Assembly: GCF_023923205.1 (NCBI RefSeq)
Contig: NZ_CP099490.1
Coordinates: 3,348,001 to 3,412,000, forward strand
Direction: 5' to 3'
DNA: 64,000 bases
DNA from: Ornithinimicrobium cryptoxanthini
GTDB lineage: Bacteria > Actinomycetota > Actinomycetes > Actinomycetales > Dermatophilaceae
Below the pieces are notes generated by a model. The model saw only the letters and a list, made by a program, of their open reading frames with translations. It did not search any database and was not told the DNA's origin. Position numbers and translations under genes: made by a program. Shown here piece by piece: positions 8,288 to 16,810 of this stretch. Positions within the stretch are counted from its first letter, which is position 1. The number at the start of each line of letters is the position of its first letter.

Positions 8288-9327
8288 ATGCCGGTGTTCG
8301 TTCCGGGAGCCGAGCTGAGTCGGCGGTTGTATGACGATGTCGTGCACCCTGTTCTCCGGGCGAGGTTTCCTGGCCTGCCGCACTCCGCGGCACTGCTCGG
8401 CCGGGGGTCGGAGGTGCTCGGCTTCGACGATGAGATGTCGACCGACCACGACTGGACGCCACGGGTCCTGATCTTCCTCGCCGAGGAGGACGAGCGCCAG
8501 CATGGCGACGCGGTGCGGGAGGCACTGGCGCAGGACCTGCCGTCCGCCTTCGCCGGCCACCCGACCGGCTTCGAGGTCTGGTCCGTCCGCAGCTATGTCC
8601 GGCGACAGCTGGGGCGGACCTCGACCGCGACATCGAGCCGCGCGACTGGCTGACCTTGTGGGAGCCCGGGTTGCGCATGTTTGTCTCGGGGCCGGTCTTC
8701 CACGACGAGGTCGGCCTGCAGGGGGCCCGCGACCGGTTGGCCTACTACCCCCACGACGTCTGGCTCTACCTGCTGGTCACCGGGTGGTGGCGCGTCCACC
8801 CGGAGATGAACCTGGTCGGCAGAGCGGGATTCGCGGGCGACGAGCTCGGCTCCGGGCTGATCGGGGCGCGTCTGGTGGGCGACCTCATGCGCCTCGCGTT
8901 CCTAATGGAGCGGCACTACGCGCCCTACTCAAAGTGGTTCGGCACGGCCTTCTCACGCCTGGCCTGCGGCGCGGAGCTGACACCCGTGCTGCGGGAGGTC
9001 GGCCGTGCGCAGACCTGGCAGGAGCGCGAAGCAGCACTGGTGGGTGCTTACGAGAAGCTGGTCGCGATGCACAACGCGCTCGGCCCGACCGCCGAGGCGA
9101 CGACGCAGGTCGTGCGGATGTGGGACCGACCGTTCCAGGTCGCCTGGGCCGACATCCCGGACCTCCTCCTCCCCCTCATCCAGGACCCGGCGGTCGTCAG
9201 CATCGCCCGGCGATGGCCGGTCGGGCCCGTCGACCAGTTCCGCGAGCTGCTCTGGCCACCGACGAACCGGGCACTGCTGCTGCGTCTCTTTGACGAGGAG
9301 CCCCCTCAGCTGAGCGTGCGCAGGTAG
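8288..9327 (+). pseudogene. DUF4037 protein, interrupted by a -1 frameshift
   Basis: DUF4037 is a nucleotidyltransferase-like family of unknown role. The first part (8288 onward, MPVFVPGAELSRRLYDDVVH) carries the family's GRGSEVLGFDDEMSTDHDWTPR region. The reading frame is then lost near 8611-8614, a run of four G. One extra G would join it to ADLDRDIEPRDWLTLWEPG and on into the second part, which contains RLAYYPHDVWLYLL and HYAPYSKWFGTAFSRL and ends at 9327. The start ATG has a GGGAGGTGA site. The event is either a real frameshift or a homopolymer sequencing error. The 3' end overlaps the convergent LLM gene by 22 bases. Confidence 0.8.
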
Positions 9328-10208
9328 CCCTCGAGGACCGCGATGTCGGACTGGTAGGGCGGCTCCGCACGGGGCCAGTGCACGATGACGTCGGTGAAGC
9401 CCAGCTCCTCGGCCCGCCCGACCTGGTCGGTGAGGAACTCCACGGAGCTGAGCGCCGCAGGGCCGGAGGCGTCCAGGGTGAGATAGCGCGCCATCGGCGA
9501 GCGCGGCCCCACGACCGCGGCACCGCTGTCAGTCCCGTCCGCGCACTCCCCGGCAGCCTGCTCCGCGTCGGTGAACCGTTCGGCGACCTCGGCGACGCCG
9601 GTCCACCACTGATCGACCGCGTCCCGCTCAGCCCAGTCCCCAGCGGCGGGTCCGGTGGTGACCCAGCCCGCGGCATACCTCACGGCCAGGTCCATGGCCC
9701 GCGGACCGTTCGCGGCGACGAGCAGCGGGGTCGGCTCGCTGATCCGGTTGCGGGCGTCGACCGCACGATAGAACTCGCCGTCGTGCTCGACGTGGTCCTC
9801 ACGCAGACTGCGCTCAAGCAGAGGCACGAACTCGCGGAACCGGCGCGACCGCTCACCCCTGGTCAGGTCATCACCCAGCACGCGAGAGTCGAGATCGCCG
9901 CCGGCGCCGACCCCCAGCAGGACGCGGCCACCGCTGATGTCCTGCAGGGTCAGGGCGTCGCGGGCCAGGGCGACGGGGTGCCGAAAGTTGGGCGAGCTGA
10001 CCAGCGTGCCCAGGCCGATGCGCTCGGTGACCATCGCCGCGGCGGTGAGGGTGGCGACCGTCGAGTGCCACGGCGAGTCCGGCAGCCCGCCCCAGACCAG
10101 GTGGTCATAGGTCCAGGCGTGGTCGAACCCCATCTCCTCGGCCCTTCGCCAGATCGGCTCGGCCTCGCGCCAGGGATATTCGGGAAGGATGCAGATGCCG
10201 TGACGCAT
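9306..10208 (-). CDS. LLM-class (luciferase-like, probably F420-dependent) oxidoreductase
   Basis: A 300-residue TIM-barrel protein of the bacterial luciferase superfamily; actinobacterial members usually use coenzyme F420 or FMN. Recognisable parts are the N-terminal GICILPEYPWREAEPIWRRA, DHAWTYDHLVWGG (about 29-41), IGLGTLVSSPNFRHPVALA, LTLQDISGGRVLLGVGAGG (near 100) and a conserved C-terminal helix GFTDVIVHWPR. The ATG at 10208 gives the standard beta-strand start; further upstream the frame runs into repeat DNA. The substrate cannot be told from sequence. Confidence 0.88.
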   Translation of the reverse strand: MRHGICILPEYPWREAEPIWRRAEEMGFDHAWTYDHLVWGGLPDSPWHSTVATLTAAAMVTERIGLGTLVSSPNFRHPVALARDALTLQDISGGRVLLGVGAGGDLDSRVLGDDLTRGERSRRFREFVPLLERSLREDHVEHDGEFYRAVDARNRISEPTPLLVAANGPRAMDLAVRYAAGWVTTGPAAGDWAERDAVDQWWTGVAEVAERFTDAEQAAGECADGTDSGAAVVGPRSPMARYLTLDASGPAALSSVEFLTDQVGRAEELGFTDVIVHWPRAEPPYQSDIAVLEGYLRTLS

Positions 10209-10332
10209 GCGATCAGCGTAGGCGCCTTGGGTGGTCGCCTCCGCGCCGGTGGGGTGATCCCCCGTCGGTGCACTGCGGCGCCCCCGTCGGTGATGCGGCG
10301 GCGCCCCCCGTCGGCGAGGTCGCTGCGCGGGA

Positions 10333-10497
10333 CTGGCGAATCGACCTCCCGTATGCGTGCCATGGCCGACAAACCAACGGTCCAACGCGACGGTGGCGCG
10401 CGCTCACCTGGCGGGTCGACCTCCCGCATGCGGGCCATGGCCGACAAACCAACGGTCCAACGCGACGGTGGCACGCTCATCTGGCGGGTCAATCACG
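10333..10497. repeat. Palindromic repeat array, 3' side of the AbiEi/DUF559-type gene
   Basis: Two units of about 75 bases start at 10333 and 10408, and a third partial unit starts at 10481. Each complete unit has ctggcg, then TCGACCTCCC, GCCATGGCC, gacaaaccaacggtcca and a tail of acgcgacggtggc. GACC and GGTC near the unit ends form inverted arms around the CCATGG centre. The partial unit runs into the stop codon of the adjacent nuclease-like gene at 10493. Related single copies lie at 11501 and 11670 on the other side of that gene. Confidence 0.85.
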
Positions 10498-11442
10498 ACG
10501 AGGCGAGCAGTTGCTCGATCTGCTCAAAGAACTTGTCGGGGCACGTCCTCAGCCCCAGCACCGGAACCTGCAGGCTCCGCAATCCTGGATCGCGCAGACC
10601 CAGATCGTTGAAGCGCAGGGCGTCGTCGATGCCTGCGGTTCCCTCGAAGTGCTGGGCTCCTTGAATCTCAACGTGCACGCCCTGCGCCTCCCAGAAGACA
10701 TCGAGGTAGACCCGTCCGTTCTTGCCTGTGCGCACGGCCTGCCGGGTGGGCTCTGGGAGTCCGCGCCGACGGCACTCCTGCGCAAAATCCAGTTCGTTGA
10801 GAGAGTGTGCACCGTTGCAGACGTCCTGGTCACGCTCTCGAGGAACGCCCGCCGCGGTGAATAGCGAATCCCTTCCCAGCGCGCAAGCAACCTCTTTGGC
10901 AACACCAGCCGCTGCTGGACCGCCATCGCAACGATCGTGGCCGCCTGTCGATCGCTGGAGGCTCCCTGTGCCGCTCGGATGGCAGCGACCTCAGGCTTGG
11001 TGCGGCGCAGGCCCACCGGCACGGTGTCTCCCAGGTCCCGCAGCAGGTGGTGGGTGACGCCCTCGATCCGTCGCGGGCGCGCCCCGTTCGGCACCGAGAT
11101 GTGCACCGTGTGCTCGCGCCACCCGGTCAGTCCCGCCGCCAGGAGCGCACTCGTGCCGTCGAGCACGGAGCGCGATCCGGACTCCCACAAAGCACGCCAC
11201 CATAGGCCGCGACCGGTGGGGGCTGCCGTGGTGATGCACAGTGTGTGGCACCCCGCCGGCACCCAGACCCCGCGGTCGACCTCGCCCTGCACCTGGCCCC
11301 GGGTCAGACCAGCCTCTCGCAGCAACACTCGGTTCGACACTCCGTCGTGCTGGTCAGCGATCTCTCGTGCCAGCGCATGACGTCGCGCGCGTTCCCGTGT
11401 CGTCGCAGCAGCCCTCTCTTGGCGCGTCGATCGTCCGTTCAC
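10493..11442 (-). pseudogene. AbiEi-type winged-helix plus DUF559-like endonuclease-fold protein, frameshifted
   Basis: The upstream part (GTG at 11442) has the winged-helix N-terminus seen in AbiEi-like actinobacterial proteins (GVSNRVLLREAGLTRGQVQGEV) and a middle section SVLDGTSALLAAGLTGWREH. Near 10795-10805 the frame breaks after HTLSTN; adding one base would continue as ELDFAQECRRRGLPEPTRQA into the C-terminal endonuclease-like fold (GRVYLDVFWEAQGVHVEIQG, then QHFEG). The intact protein would have about 315 residues. Palindromic repeats of one family flank both ends. It is either decayed or mis-sequenced. The molecular role of this large family is not established. Confidence 0.75.
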
Positions 11443-11500
11443 GCGGTGATGATGCCCCGACAACCGCGTCCGTCGCCGAAGTTGTCCACAACCCCGCAGC

Positions 11501-11546
11501 TTCGACCTCCCAGGTGCATGCCATGGCAAACAATCGGGCGGTCGAA
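11501..11546. repeat. Palindromic element, 5' side of the AbiEi/DUF559-type gene (copy 1)
   Basis: The element starts TTCGACCTCC, has the central tgcatgccatggca, and ends gcGGTCGAA, so TTCGACC and GGTCGAA are exact inverted ends. It shares the core with the units at 10333-10497 and the copy at 11670. Confidence 0.8.
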
Positions 11547-11669
11547 TCGTCAGCATCATCTCGCAGCGTCCACGCGGACCCAGTCGCAGCCACCACCCGT
11601 CGTCGATACCAACGGGGTCAACCTCATCCCGCGCAGTGTGGCGGTGGGGCGTGAGGGGGTGAGCGCAGC

Positions 11670-11713
11670 TTCGACCTCCTACATGCATGCCATGGCAAGC
11701 AATCGGGAGGTCA
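11670..11713. repeat. Palindromic element (copy 2)
   Basis: It starts ttcGACCTCC, has the centre atgcatgccatggcaag, and ends GGGAGGTC. The arms GACCTCC and GGAGGTC are exact inverted repeats. It is closely similar to the copy at 11501. Confidence 0.8.
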
Positions 11714-11837
11714 GACGGGTGCTGACGAGGAACCAGACGCGCGCTGTCGACGAGGAACCAGACGGGCGCCGACGAAGATCCAGGCGAAACGCCGCGGAGG
11801 GTGGCGCCAGCACGCGCGGGACCCGTCGACCCGCGCC

Positions 11838-12200
11838 TCAGTCGAGCGGCAGATAGTCCACCAGGTCGGCGCGCTGCCCGCTGGCGCGCACGGTGCCCGC
11901 GTCGCGCTCCGCCGCCCACGTGCTCGCGCCGGTCACGAGTCGCAGCCAGGTCTGGCCGTCGGTCTCGATCACGTTGGTCGGAGTGCCGCGCGTGTGCCGG
12001 GGGCCCTCGATGCACTGGACCGCGCCGAAGGGCGGCACCCGGACCTCGACCGAGCGCCCCGGGGCACGGGCACCCAGTTCCTCCAGCATGTAGCGCACCG
12101 CCATCGCGACGACCTGGCGAGGAGCCTGCTCAGGGGCGCTACGCCATACGGCCAGAGCCGACTCGCCCTGATCGGGTGCGATGCGACGACGTGGAGGCAA
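11838..12200 (-). CDS. Sterol-carrier-fold family protein
   Basis: A 120-residue protein of the bacterial sterol-carrier (SCP-2-like) family common in actinobacteria. Family features are the N-terminal basic [27 protein letters not shown] (about 30-49), the strand [18 protein letters not shown], and [16 protein letters not shown]. It starts 3 bases after the arginine deiminase stop and is almost certainly cotranscribed with it. Ligand and role are unknown; a lipid or hydrophobic ligand is likely from the fold. Confidence 0.8.
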   Translation of the reverse strand: MPPRRRIAPDQGESALAVWRSAPEQAPRQVVAMAVRYMLEELGARAPGRSVEVRVPPFGAVQCIEGPRHTRGTPTNVIETDGQTWLRLVTGASTWAAERDAGTVRASGQRADLVDYLPLD

Positions 12201-12203
12201 CGC

Positions 12204-13442
12204 TCAGCCCAGCGGGTCCCGCTCGATCGGGCAGGACATGCACCGGGGGCCGCCGCGACCGCGACCGAGCTCCTGACCGGCGATCTCCAGGACCTCCACA
12301 CCCAGCCCTCGGAGGAAGTCGTTGGTGACCGTGTTGCGCTGGTACGCGACCACGACACCGGGCTCGAGGGCCAGGACGTTGCAGCCGTCGTCCCACTGCT
12401 CGCGCGCGGCCGCCCGGGGGTCCTGCTCCGCGGCGACGACGCGGGGGGAGCCGATGCCCATCGCGTCCCCGATGACCTGCATCATCTCGCCCGGGTCGTT
12501 GGACCGGATGTTGAGATTGGGCAGCTGGGAGTCGCCGGGGCCGGTGGAGGTGATCGTGTATGACGTGAGGTCCGGCAGGCCGAGATATCTGGTGAACGTC
12601 TGCTCGTCGAGCATCGTCATCACGGTGTCCAGGTGCATCACGGCCCGCGCCTTGGGCATGTCCAGCGCGATGATCGTGTCGATCTGGTCCGAGGCGAGCG
12701 TGCGCTGCGCGAGCCGCTCCACACCCTGAGTCGTGGTCCGCTCGCTGATCCCCACGAGCAGCACCTTGTTGCCGAGCACCAGGATGTCGCCGCCCTCGGC
12801 GGTGGCCGGCCCGGCTTCGACGCCCTCGGACCACCAGTCCATGCCCGCGTCCCGGAACATCGGGTGCCACTGATAGATCGCCTCGTAGTGGACCGTCTCG
12901 CGACGCCGGGCTTTCTTGTGCATCGAGTTGACCGCGACGCCGCCATAGAGCCAGGCCGAGGTGTCCCGGGTGAACAGGTGGTTGGGCAGCGGCGCGAGCA
13001 GCGCGTCGTGCGGGTCCAGCTGGGCGATGACGACAGAGCGGGGGGCGTCCATGCGCTCCAGGACCTCGGCCTTGGTGATGCCACCGATCAGGAACTGGAC
13101 CAGGTCATGGTCGTCCATCTGGTCGAACAGCTCGTGCATCTCCTGCGCGGCGAACGGTCCGAGGTGCCGCTGGTCCAGCGACTGGGACAGGATCTGGGTG
13201 CGGGCCTGCGGGATGCCGACCGTCTGCTCGAGCAGCTCGTCGAAGTGGTGCACGAGGATGCCGCGCTCCTCCATGACCCGCACGAACTCCGCGTGCTCCT
13301 CCTGGGCCCGCTCGACCCAGAGGATCTCGTCGAAGAGGTAGCGCTCCTTGTTGTCAGGCGTCAGGCGGCGCATCTCCAGCCCAGGTCGGTGCACGATGAC
13401 CTGGCGAAGTCTGCCCACCTCGGATCCGATATGAAGTGGCAT
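12204..13442 (-). CDS. arcA: Arginine deiminase
   Basis: It hydrolyses arginine to citrulline and ammonia. The 412-residue protein has the guanidino-group-modifying fold: [16 protein letters not shown] at the N-terminus, [18 protein letters not shown] (about 160-177), the catalytic His region [27 protein letters not shown], and the C-terminal nucleophile Cys in [15 protein letters not shown]. The ATG at 13442 has AAAGGA 7-8 bases upstream. No arcB, arcC or arcD lies nearby, so it may supply ammonia or citrulline rather than complete ATP-forming fermentation. It heads a two-gene unit with the sterol-carrier-fold gene and diverges from the alcohol dehydrogenase. Confidence 0.95.
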   Translation of the reverse strand: MPLHIGSEVGRLRQVIVHRPGLEMRRLTPDNKERYLFDEILWVERAQEEHAEFVRVMEERGILVHHFDELLEQTVGIPQARTQILSQSLDQRHLGPFAAQEMHELFDQMDDHDLVQFLIGGITKAEVLERMDAPRSVVIAQLDPHDALLAPLPNHLFTRDTSAWLYGGVAVNSMHKKARRRETVHYEAIYQWHPMFRDAGMDWWSEGVEAGPATAEGGDILVLGNKVLLVGISERTTTQGVERLAQRTLASDQIDTIIALDMPKARAVMHLDTVMTMLDEQTFTRYLGLPDLTSYTITSTGPGDSQLPNLNIRSNDPGEMMQVIGDAMGIGSPRVVAAEQDPRAAAREQWDDGCNVLALEPGVVVAYQRNTVTNDFLRGLGVEVLEIAGQELGRGRGGPRCMSCPIERDPLG

Positions 13443-13571
13443 CAGCAGGTCCTTTCGTGGCGGCAGGGACACTCTGCCACACGCGGAGCGGGCCCTCAGG
13501 GGCTCATCGGGCAGGCGGGTCCGGGGTATGACGACACGCCGGCACCGCGGTCCGTCCCGCAGAATGGGCTC

Positions 13572-14618
13572 ATGGACGCAACAGTGCTGCACGCCCCAGG
13601 TGACATCCGCCTCGACCAGGTGCCCGATCCGCAGATCATCCGCCCCACCGACGCCGTGGTCCGGGTCGCGGCGGCCTGCGTGTGCGGGTCGGACCTGTGG
13701 CCCTATCGCGGGATCTCGAAGGTGAGCGGGCCGCGCCGCATCGGGCACGAGTGCATCGGCGTCGTCGAGGAGACCGGCAGCGAGGTGAGCACCGTGCGCG
13801 CCGGCGACTTCGTGATCACGCCGTTCCTCTGGTCGGACAACACGTGCGCGCACTGCGCGGTGGGGATGCAGGCCGCGTGCGCCAACGGCGGTGGCTTCGG
13901 CGGCCCGGACCGCGACGGTGACCTCGTCGACGGCTGTCAGGGTGAGTTCGTGCGCGTGCCGCTGGCCGACGGCACGCTGGTGGCCACCCCCGAGCAGCCG
14001 GACGAGGCGATGCTGCCCTCGCTGCTGGCCCTCACCGACGTGTTCGTCACCGGGTGGCACGCGGCCGTCTCGGCCCGCGTGCAGCCTGGTCAGACCGTGG
14101 TCGTGGTCGGCGACGGCGCAGTCGGCCTCAGTGGGGTCCTGTCGGCGGCGATGCAGGGTGCCGAGCGGATCATCGCCATGTCCCGGCACGCCGACCGCCA
14201 GGAGGTCGCCACCGAGTTCGGCGCGACCGACCTCGTGGCCGAGCGGGGCGAGGAGGGCGTGGCCCGCGTCATGGAGCTCACGGGCGGGATCGGCGCCGAC
14301 GCGGTGCTCGAGTGCGTCGGCACCAAGGAGTCGATGGAGCAGGCCTTCGCCAGCGCTCGTCCGGGCGCCACGGTCGGCTTCGTCGGGGTGCCGTATGGCG
14401 CGGAGGCACCCATCACGCAGATGTTCCGGCGCAACGTGGGCCTGGCTGGCGGGATGGCGCCGGTGCGCGGCTATCTGGACGAGCTGCTCCCCCGCGTCTG
14501 GGGCGGCGAGGTCAACCCGGGGCGGGTCTTCGACAAGACCCTGCCGCTCGCCGAGGTGGCCGAGGGCTACCGCGCGATGGACGAGCGCCGCGCGATCAAG
14601 GTGATGCTGCGCCCCTGA
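13572..14618 (+). CDS. Zinc-dependent alcohol dehydrogenase family protein
   Basis: A 348-residue medium-chain dehydrogenase. The catalytic-zinc ligands are in [13 protein letters not shown] (Cys about 38) and [10 protein letters not shown] (His-Glu about 58); the structural-zinc loop is [16 protein letters not shown]. The Rossmann segment [17 protein letters not shown] carries the NAD(P) site. The C-terminal part ([17 protein letters not shown]) resembles the subfamily sometimes annotated as threonine or glutathione-independent formaldehyde dehydrogenase-like. The substrate is unknown. It diverges from arcA across 129 bases. Confidence 0.88.
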   Translation: MDATVLHAPGDIRLDQVPDPQIIRPTDAVVRVAAACVCGSDLWPYRGISKVSGPRRIGHECIGVVEETGSEVSTVRAGDFVITPFLWSDNTCAHCAVGMQAACANGGGFGGPDRDGDLVDGCQGEFVRVPLADGTLVATPEQPDEAMLPSLLALTDVFVTGWHAAVSARVQPGQTVVVVGDGAVGLSGVLSAAMQGAERIIAMSRHADRQEVATEFGATDLVAERGEEGVARVMELTGGIGADAVLECVGTKESMEQAFASARPGATVGFVGVPYGAEAPITQMFRRNVGLAGGMAPVRGYLDELLPRVWGGEVNPGRVFDKTLPLAEVAEGYRAMDERRAIKVMLRP

Positions 14619-14722
14619 GCGCCCTCCAACTCGCGGCCGCACCCCCACCGGTGTGCCGGCATACGCCCGCTGTGGCCTGCCGGATTTCCGAGGTCAGCAG
14701 CCTGTCGGGTAGCCTCTCCGAC

Positions 14723-14810
14723 GGAGGATTCGCATAGTGGCCTAGTGCGCACGATTGGAAATCGTGTTGGGATAAAACCCTCGGGGGTTCAAATCCCCCA
14801 TCCTCCGCCA
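14723..14810 (+). tRNA. tRNA-Ser(GGA)
   Basis: The acceptor arms GGAGGAT (14723-14729) and ATCCTCC (14800-14806) pair fully. The anticodon stem-loop acgattggaaatcgt carries GGA. A long class II variable arm follows, then the T-arm GGGGGTTCAAATCCCC, discriminator G and an encoded CCA (14808-14810). Confidence 0.95.
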
Positions 14811-14830
14811 CTGTCCTGACACAGGACGAC

Positions 14831-14861
14831 AGACCCTCGGCCCCCAGCGGGCCGGGGGTCT
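14831..14861 (+). terminator. Hairpin terminator after tRNA-Ser
   Basis: The arms agaccctcggccc and gggccgggggtct pair around a short loop (ccagc), followed by ttgtg. The run of T is short, as is usual in high-GC actinobacteria. Confidence 0.65.
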
Positions 14862-14916
14862 TGTGCGTCGCCAGCGGGTTTCGTCCCAGCGCGCCCGGGC
14901 ACGTATCATGGCAACC

Positions 14917-15004
14917 GGTCCCCCGTGCGGTGGTACCTCACTGAACTCCCCCAGGGCAGGAATGCAGCAAGGGCAGGTGAGCTCTTCCAGGTGCGCGGGG
15001 GGCC
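14917..15004 (+). ncRNA. ffs: Signal recognition particle RNA (small bacterial type)
   Basis: The sequence from ggtcccccgtgcggtgg to gtgcgcggggggcc folds as one long hairpin; the ends GGTCCCCC and GGGGGGCC pair. The apical part has the conserved SRP54/Ffh-binding signature ccagggcaggaatgcagcaa. It matches the roughly 90-nt actinobacterial SRP RNA and, as in relatives, lies just after a tRNA-Ser gene. Confidence 0.9.
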
Positions 15005-15121
15005 TTCTTCGTCCCCGGCTCCACCACGGCGACCGCCCGCGTCGGGTGTGGGGCTGACGCCGTGACGTGATCGTGACCAGACCCGCGGAACCGTTCCGTT
15101 GCTCCCCGCCGTCGCACCGGC

Positions 15122-16759
15122 ATGAAGAAGACGTTGCTCGCAACGCTGCTGGTGGCGGGGCTCGGCGCCACAGCATGCTCAGGGGACCCCGAGCCGCACG
15201 ACCCCACCGAGGGCACGCCGGCAGGCGATCACGAGGAGGCGCGTCGCTTCGTCGAGGACTACGCCGAGGACCGGGACGAAGGCGCAGCAGGTCCCGCGAC
15301 CATGGCTCATGAGGGCGCTGCCGACGCCGCGAGCGAGGGCGGGGACATCGCCCACCCCGAGCCGATGCCGATGCCGCCACCGCCGGGTCCGGGTGAGGAC
15401 AACACCTTCACCGACGTCGGCGACACGGCGTGGGTGGCGGCCCAGGAGAGCCCGATGTCCACCTTCGCGCTCGACGTCGACACCGGGTCCTACCGGGTGG
15501 CCCACGCCATGGCGGCCAACGGGACCTCACCGCAGCCGGACTCGATCCGCGTCGAGGAGTGGGCCAACTCCTTCGAGTATGCCGACAGCGCGCCCGAGGG
15601 GACCGCGCTCGGCCTGCAGGTGGAGACCGGGGCGGCGCCCCGTGCCGGGGACGGGACCGCGCTGGTCCGCGTGGGGATCAGCTCGGACGAGGTGGCCGCG
15701 CAGGACCGTCCGCAGACCAACATCACCTTCGTCATCGACACCTCCGGCTCGATGGACATCCGGGAGCGGCTCGGCCTGGTGAAGTCCTCACTGGCGCTGC
15801 TGGCCGAGAGCCTCAACCCCGACGACACCATCGCGATCGTGACCTATGGCAGCGAGGCCGCGCCGGTGCTGGAGCCGACGAGGGTCTCCGACCGCGACAC
15901 GATCATTGACGCGATCGAGGAGCTGCAGGCCGGCGGCAGCACCAACATGGAGGCCGGCCTGGCGATGGGCTACCGCCAGGCGCGGGTGGCGCAGGTCGAG
16001 GACGGCATCAACGTCGTGGTGCTCGCCTCCGACGGTGTGGCCAACGTCGGCACGACCGACGGCGGCACCCTCGCCGACGAGATCGCCGGCGCCGGTGAGG
16101 AGGGCATCCACCTGGTCACGGTCGGCTACGGCATGGGCAACTACAACGACACGCTCATGGAGCAGCTGGCCAACCAGGGCGACGGCTTCTACGCCTACCT
16201 CGACACCTTCGAGGAGGCCGAGCAGCTGTTCGTCGAGGACCTGACGCAGACGCTGACCGTCGTCGCGCGGGATGCCAAGAGCCAGGTCGAGTTCGACCCA
16301 GAGCTTGTGGAGTCCTACCGGCTGATCGGCTACCAGAACCGCGCGCTGGAGGACGAGGAGTTCCGCGACGACACCGTGGACGCCGGCGAGCTCGGCGCGG
16401 GTCACCGAGTCTCAGCACTCTACGAGCTGGTCCCGACCGACGCCGTCACCGACGGCGCAGTGGTCGGTGAGGCCCGCCTGCGCTGGGCCGACCCGGACAG
16501 CGGCGAGACCACCGAGGTGAACGCGCCGATCACCTGGTCCCAGGACGAGGCGTCCGAGACGCTGCGCCTGGCGGCGCTGGTAGCCGACTCCGCCGAGCTG
16601 CTCAAGGGCAACAGCATCGTCAGCAAGCGAGGGTTCACGCTCGCCGACCTGAGGTCCGAGGCACAGGCCCTTGCCAGCCAGGACGTGGCAGGCGTCGCGG
16701 AGCTGCTGCACCTGCTCGACGAGGACCTGCACCGGCAGGGCGCCCCGATCGAGGACTGA
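15122..16759 (+). CDS. VWA-domain lipoprotein (YfbK-like)
   Basis: A 545-residue exported protein. The N-terminal MKKTLLATLLVAGLGATAC is a lipoprotein-type signal with the modified Cys at about residue 19. An Asp/Glu-rich linker with Pro-Met repeats (PEPMPMPPPPGPG) leads into a YfbK-type N-terminal domain (STFALDVDTGSYRVA). The VWA domain (about 200-390) has the MIDAS motif DTSGSMD near 204, the Thr in GGSTNMEAGL and DGVANVGTTDGG. A C-terminal DUF3520-type region follows. Members are proposed metal-dependent surface adhesion or scaffold proteins; the role here is unknown. Confidence 0.88.
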   Translation: MKKTLLATLLVAGLGATACSGDPEPHDPTEGTPAGDHEEARRFVEDYAEDRDEGAAGPATMAHEGAADAASEGGDIAHPEPMPMPPPPGPGEDNTFTDVGDTAWVAAQESPMSTFALDVDTGSYRVAHAMAANGTSPQPDSIRVEEWANSFEYADSAPEGTALGLQVETGAAPRAGDGTALVRVGISSDEVAAQDRPQTNITFVIDTSGSMDIRERLGLVKSSLALLAESLNPDDTIAIVTYGSEAAPVLEPTRVSDRDTIIDAIEELQAGGSTNMEAGLAMGYRQARVAQVEDGINVVVLASDGVANVGTTDGGTLADEIAGAGEEGIHLVTVGYGMGNYNDTLMEQLANQGDGFYAYLDTFEEAEQLFVEDLTQTLTVVARDAKSQVEFDPELVESYRLIGYQNRALEDEEFRDDTVDAGELGAGHRVSALYELVPTDAVTDGAVVGEARLRWADPDSGETTEVNAPITWSQDEASETLRLAALVADSAELLKGNSIVSKRGFTLADLRSEAQALASQDVAGVAELLHLLDEDLHRQGAPIED

Positions 16760-16810
16760 GACGTGTCCTGGCTCATCCGCCCATGGTGGCAACCCTGGAA
16801 CAGCTGACCG

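Larger units (their letters stand above)
11443..11837. other. Gene-free stretch with repeats
   Basis: No supported gene lies in these 395 bases. They hold two palindromic elements (11501-11546 and 11670-11713) and two copies of the 16-mer gacgaggaaccagacg (11724-11739 and 11749-11764). Open frames crossing the region show no family resemblance. Confidence 0.7.

Noticed and set aside
11443..12015. Upstream extension of the AbiEi/DUF559-type reading frame
   Set aside because: It runs through palindromic repeats and encodes no conserved sequence; the real start is near 11442.
14596..14811. Open frame on the minus strand beginning MAEDGGFEPPRVLSQHD
   Set aside because: It is the well-known spurious translation antisense to a tRNA-Ser gene.
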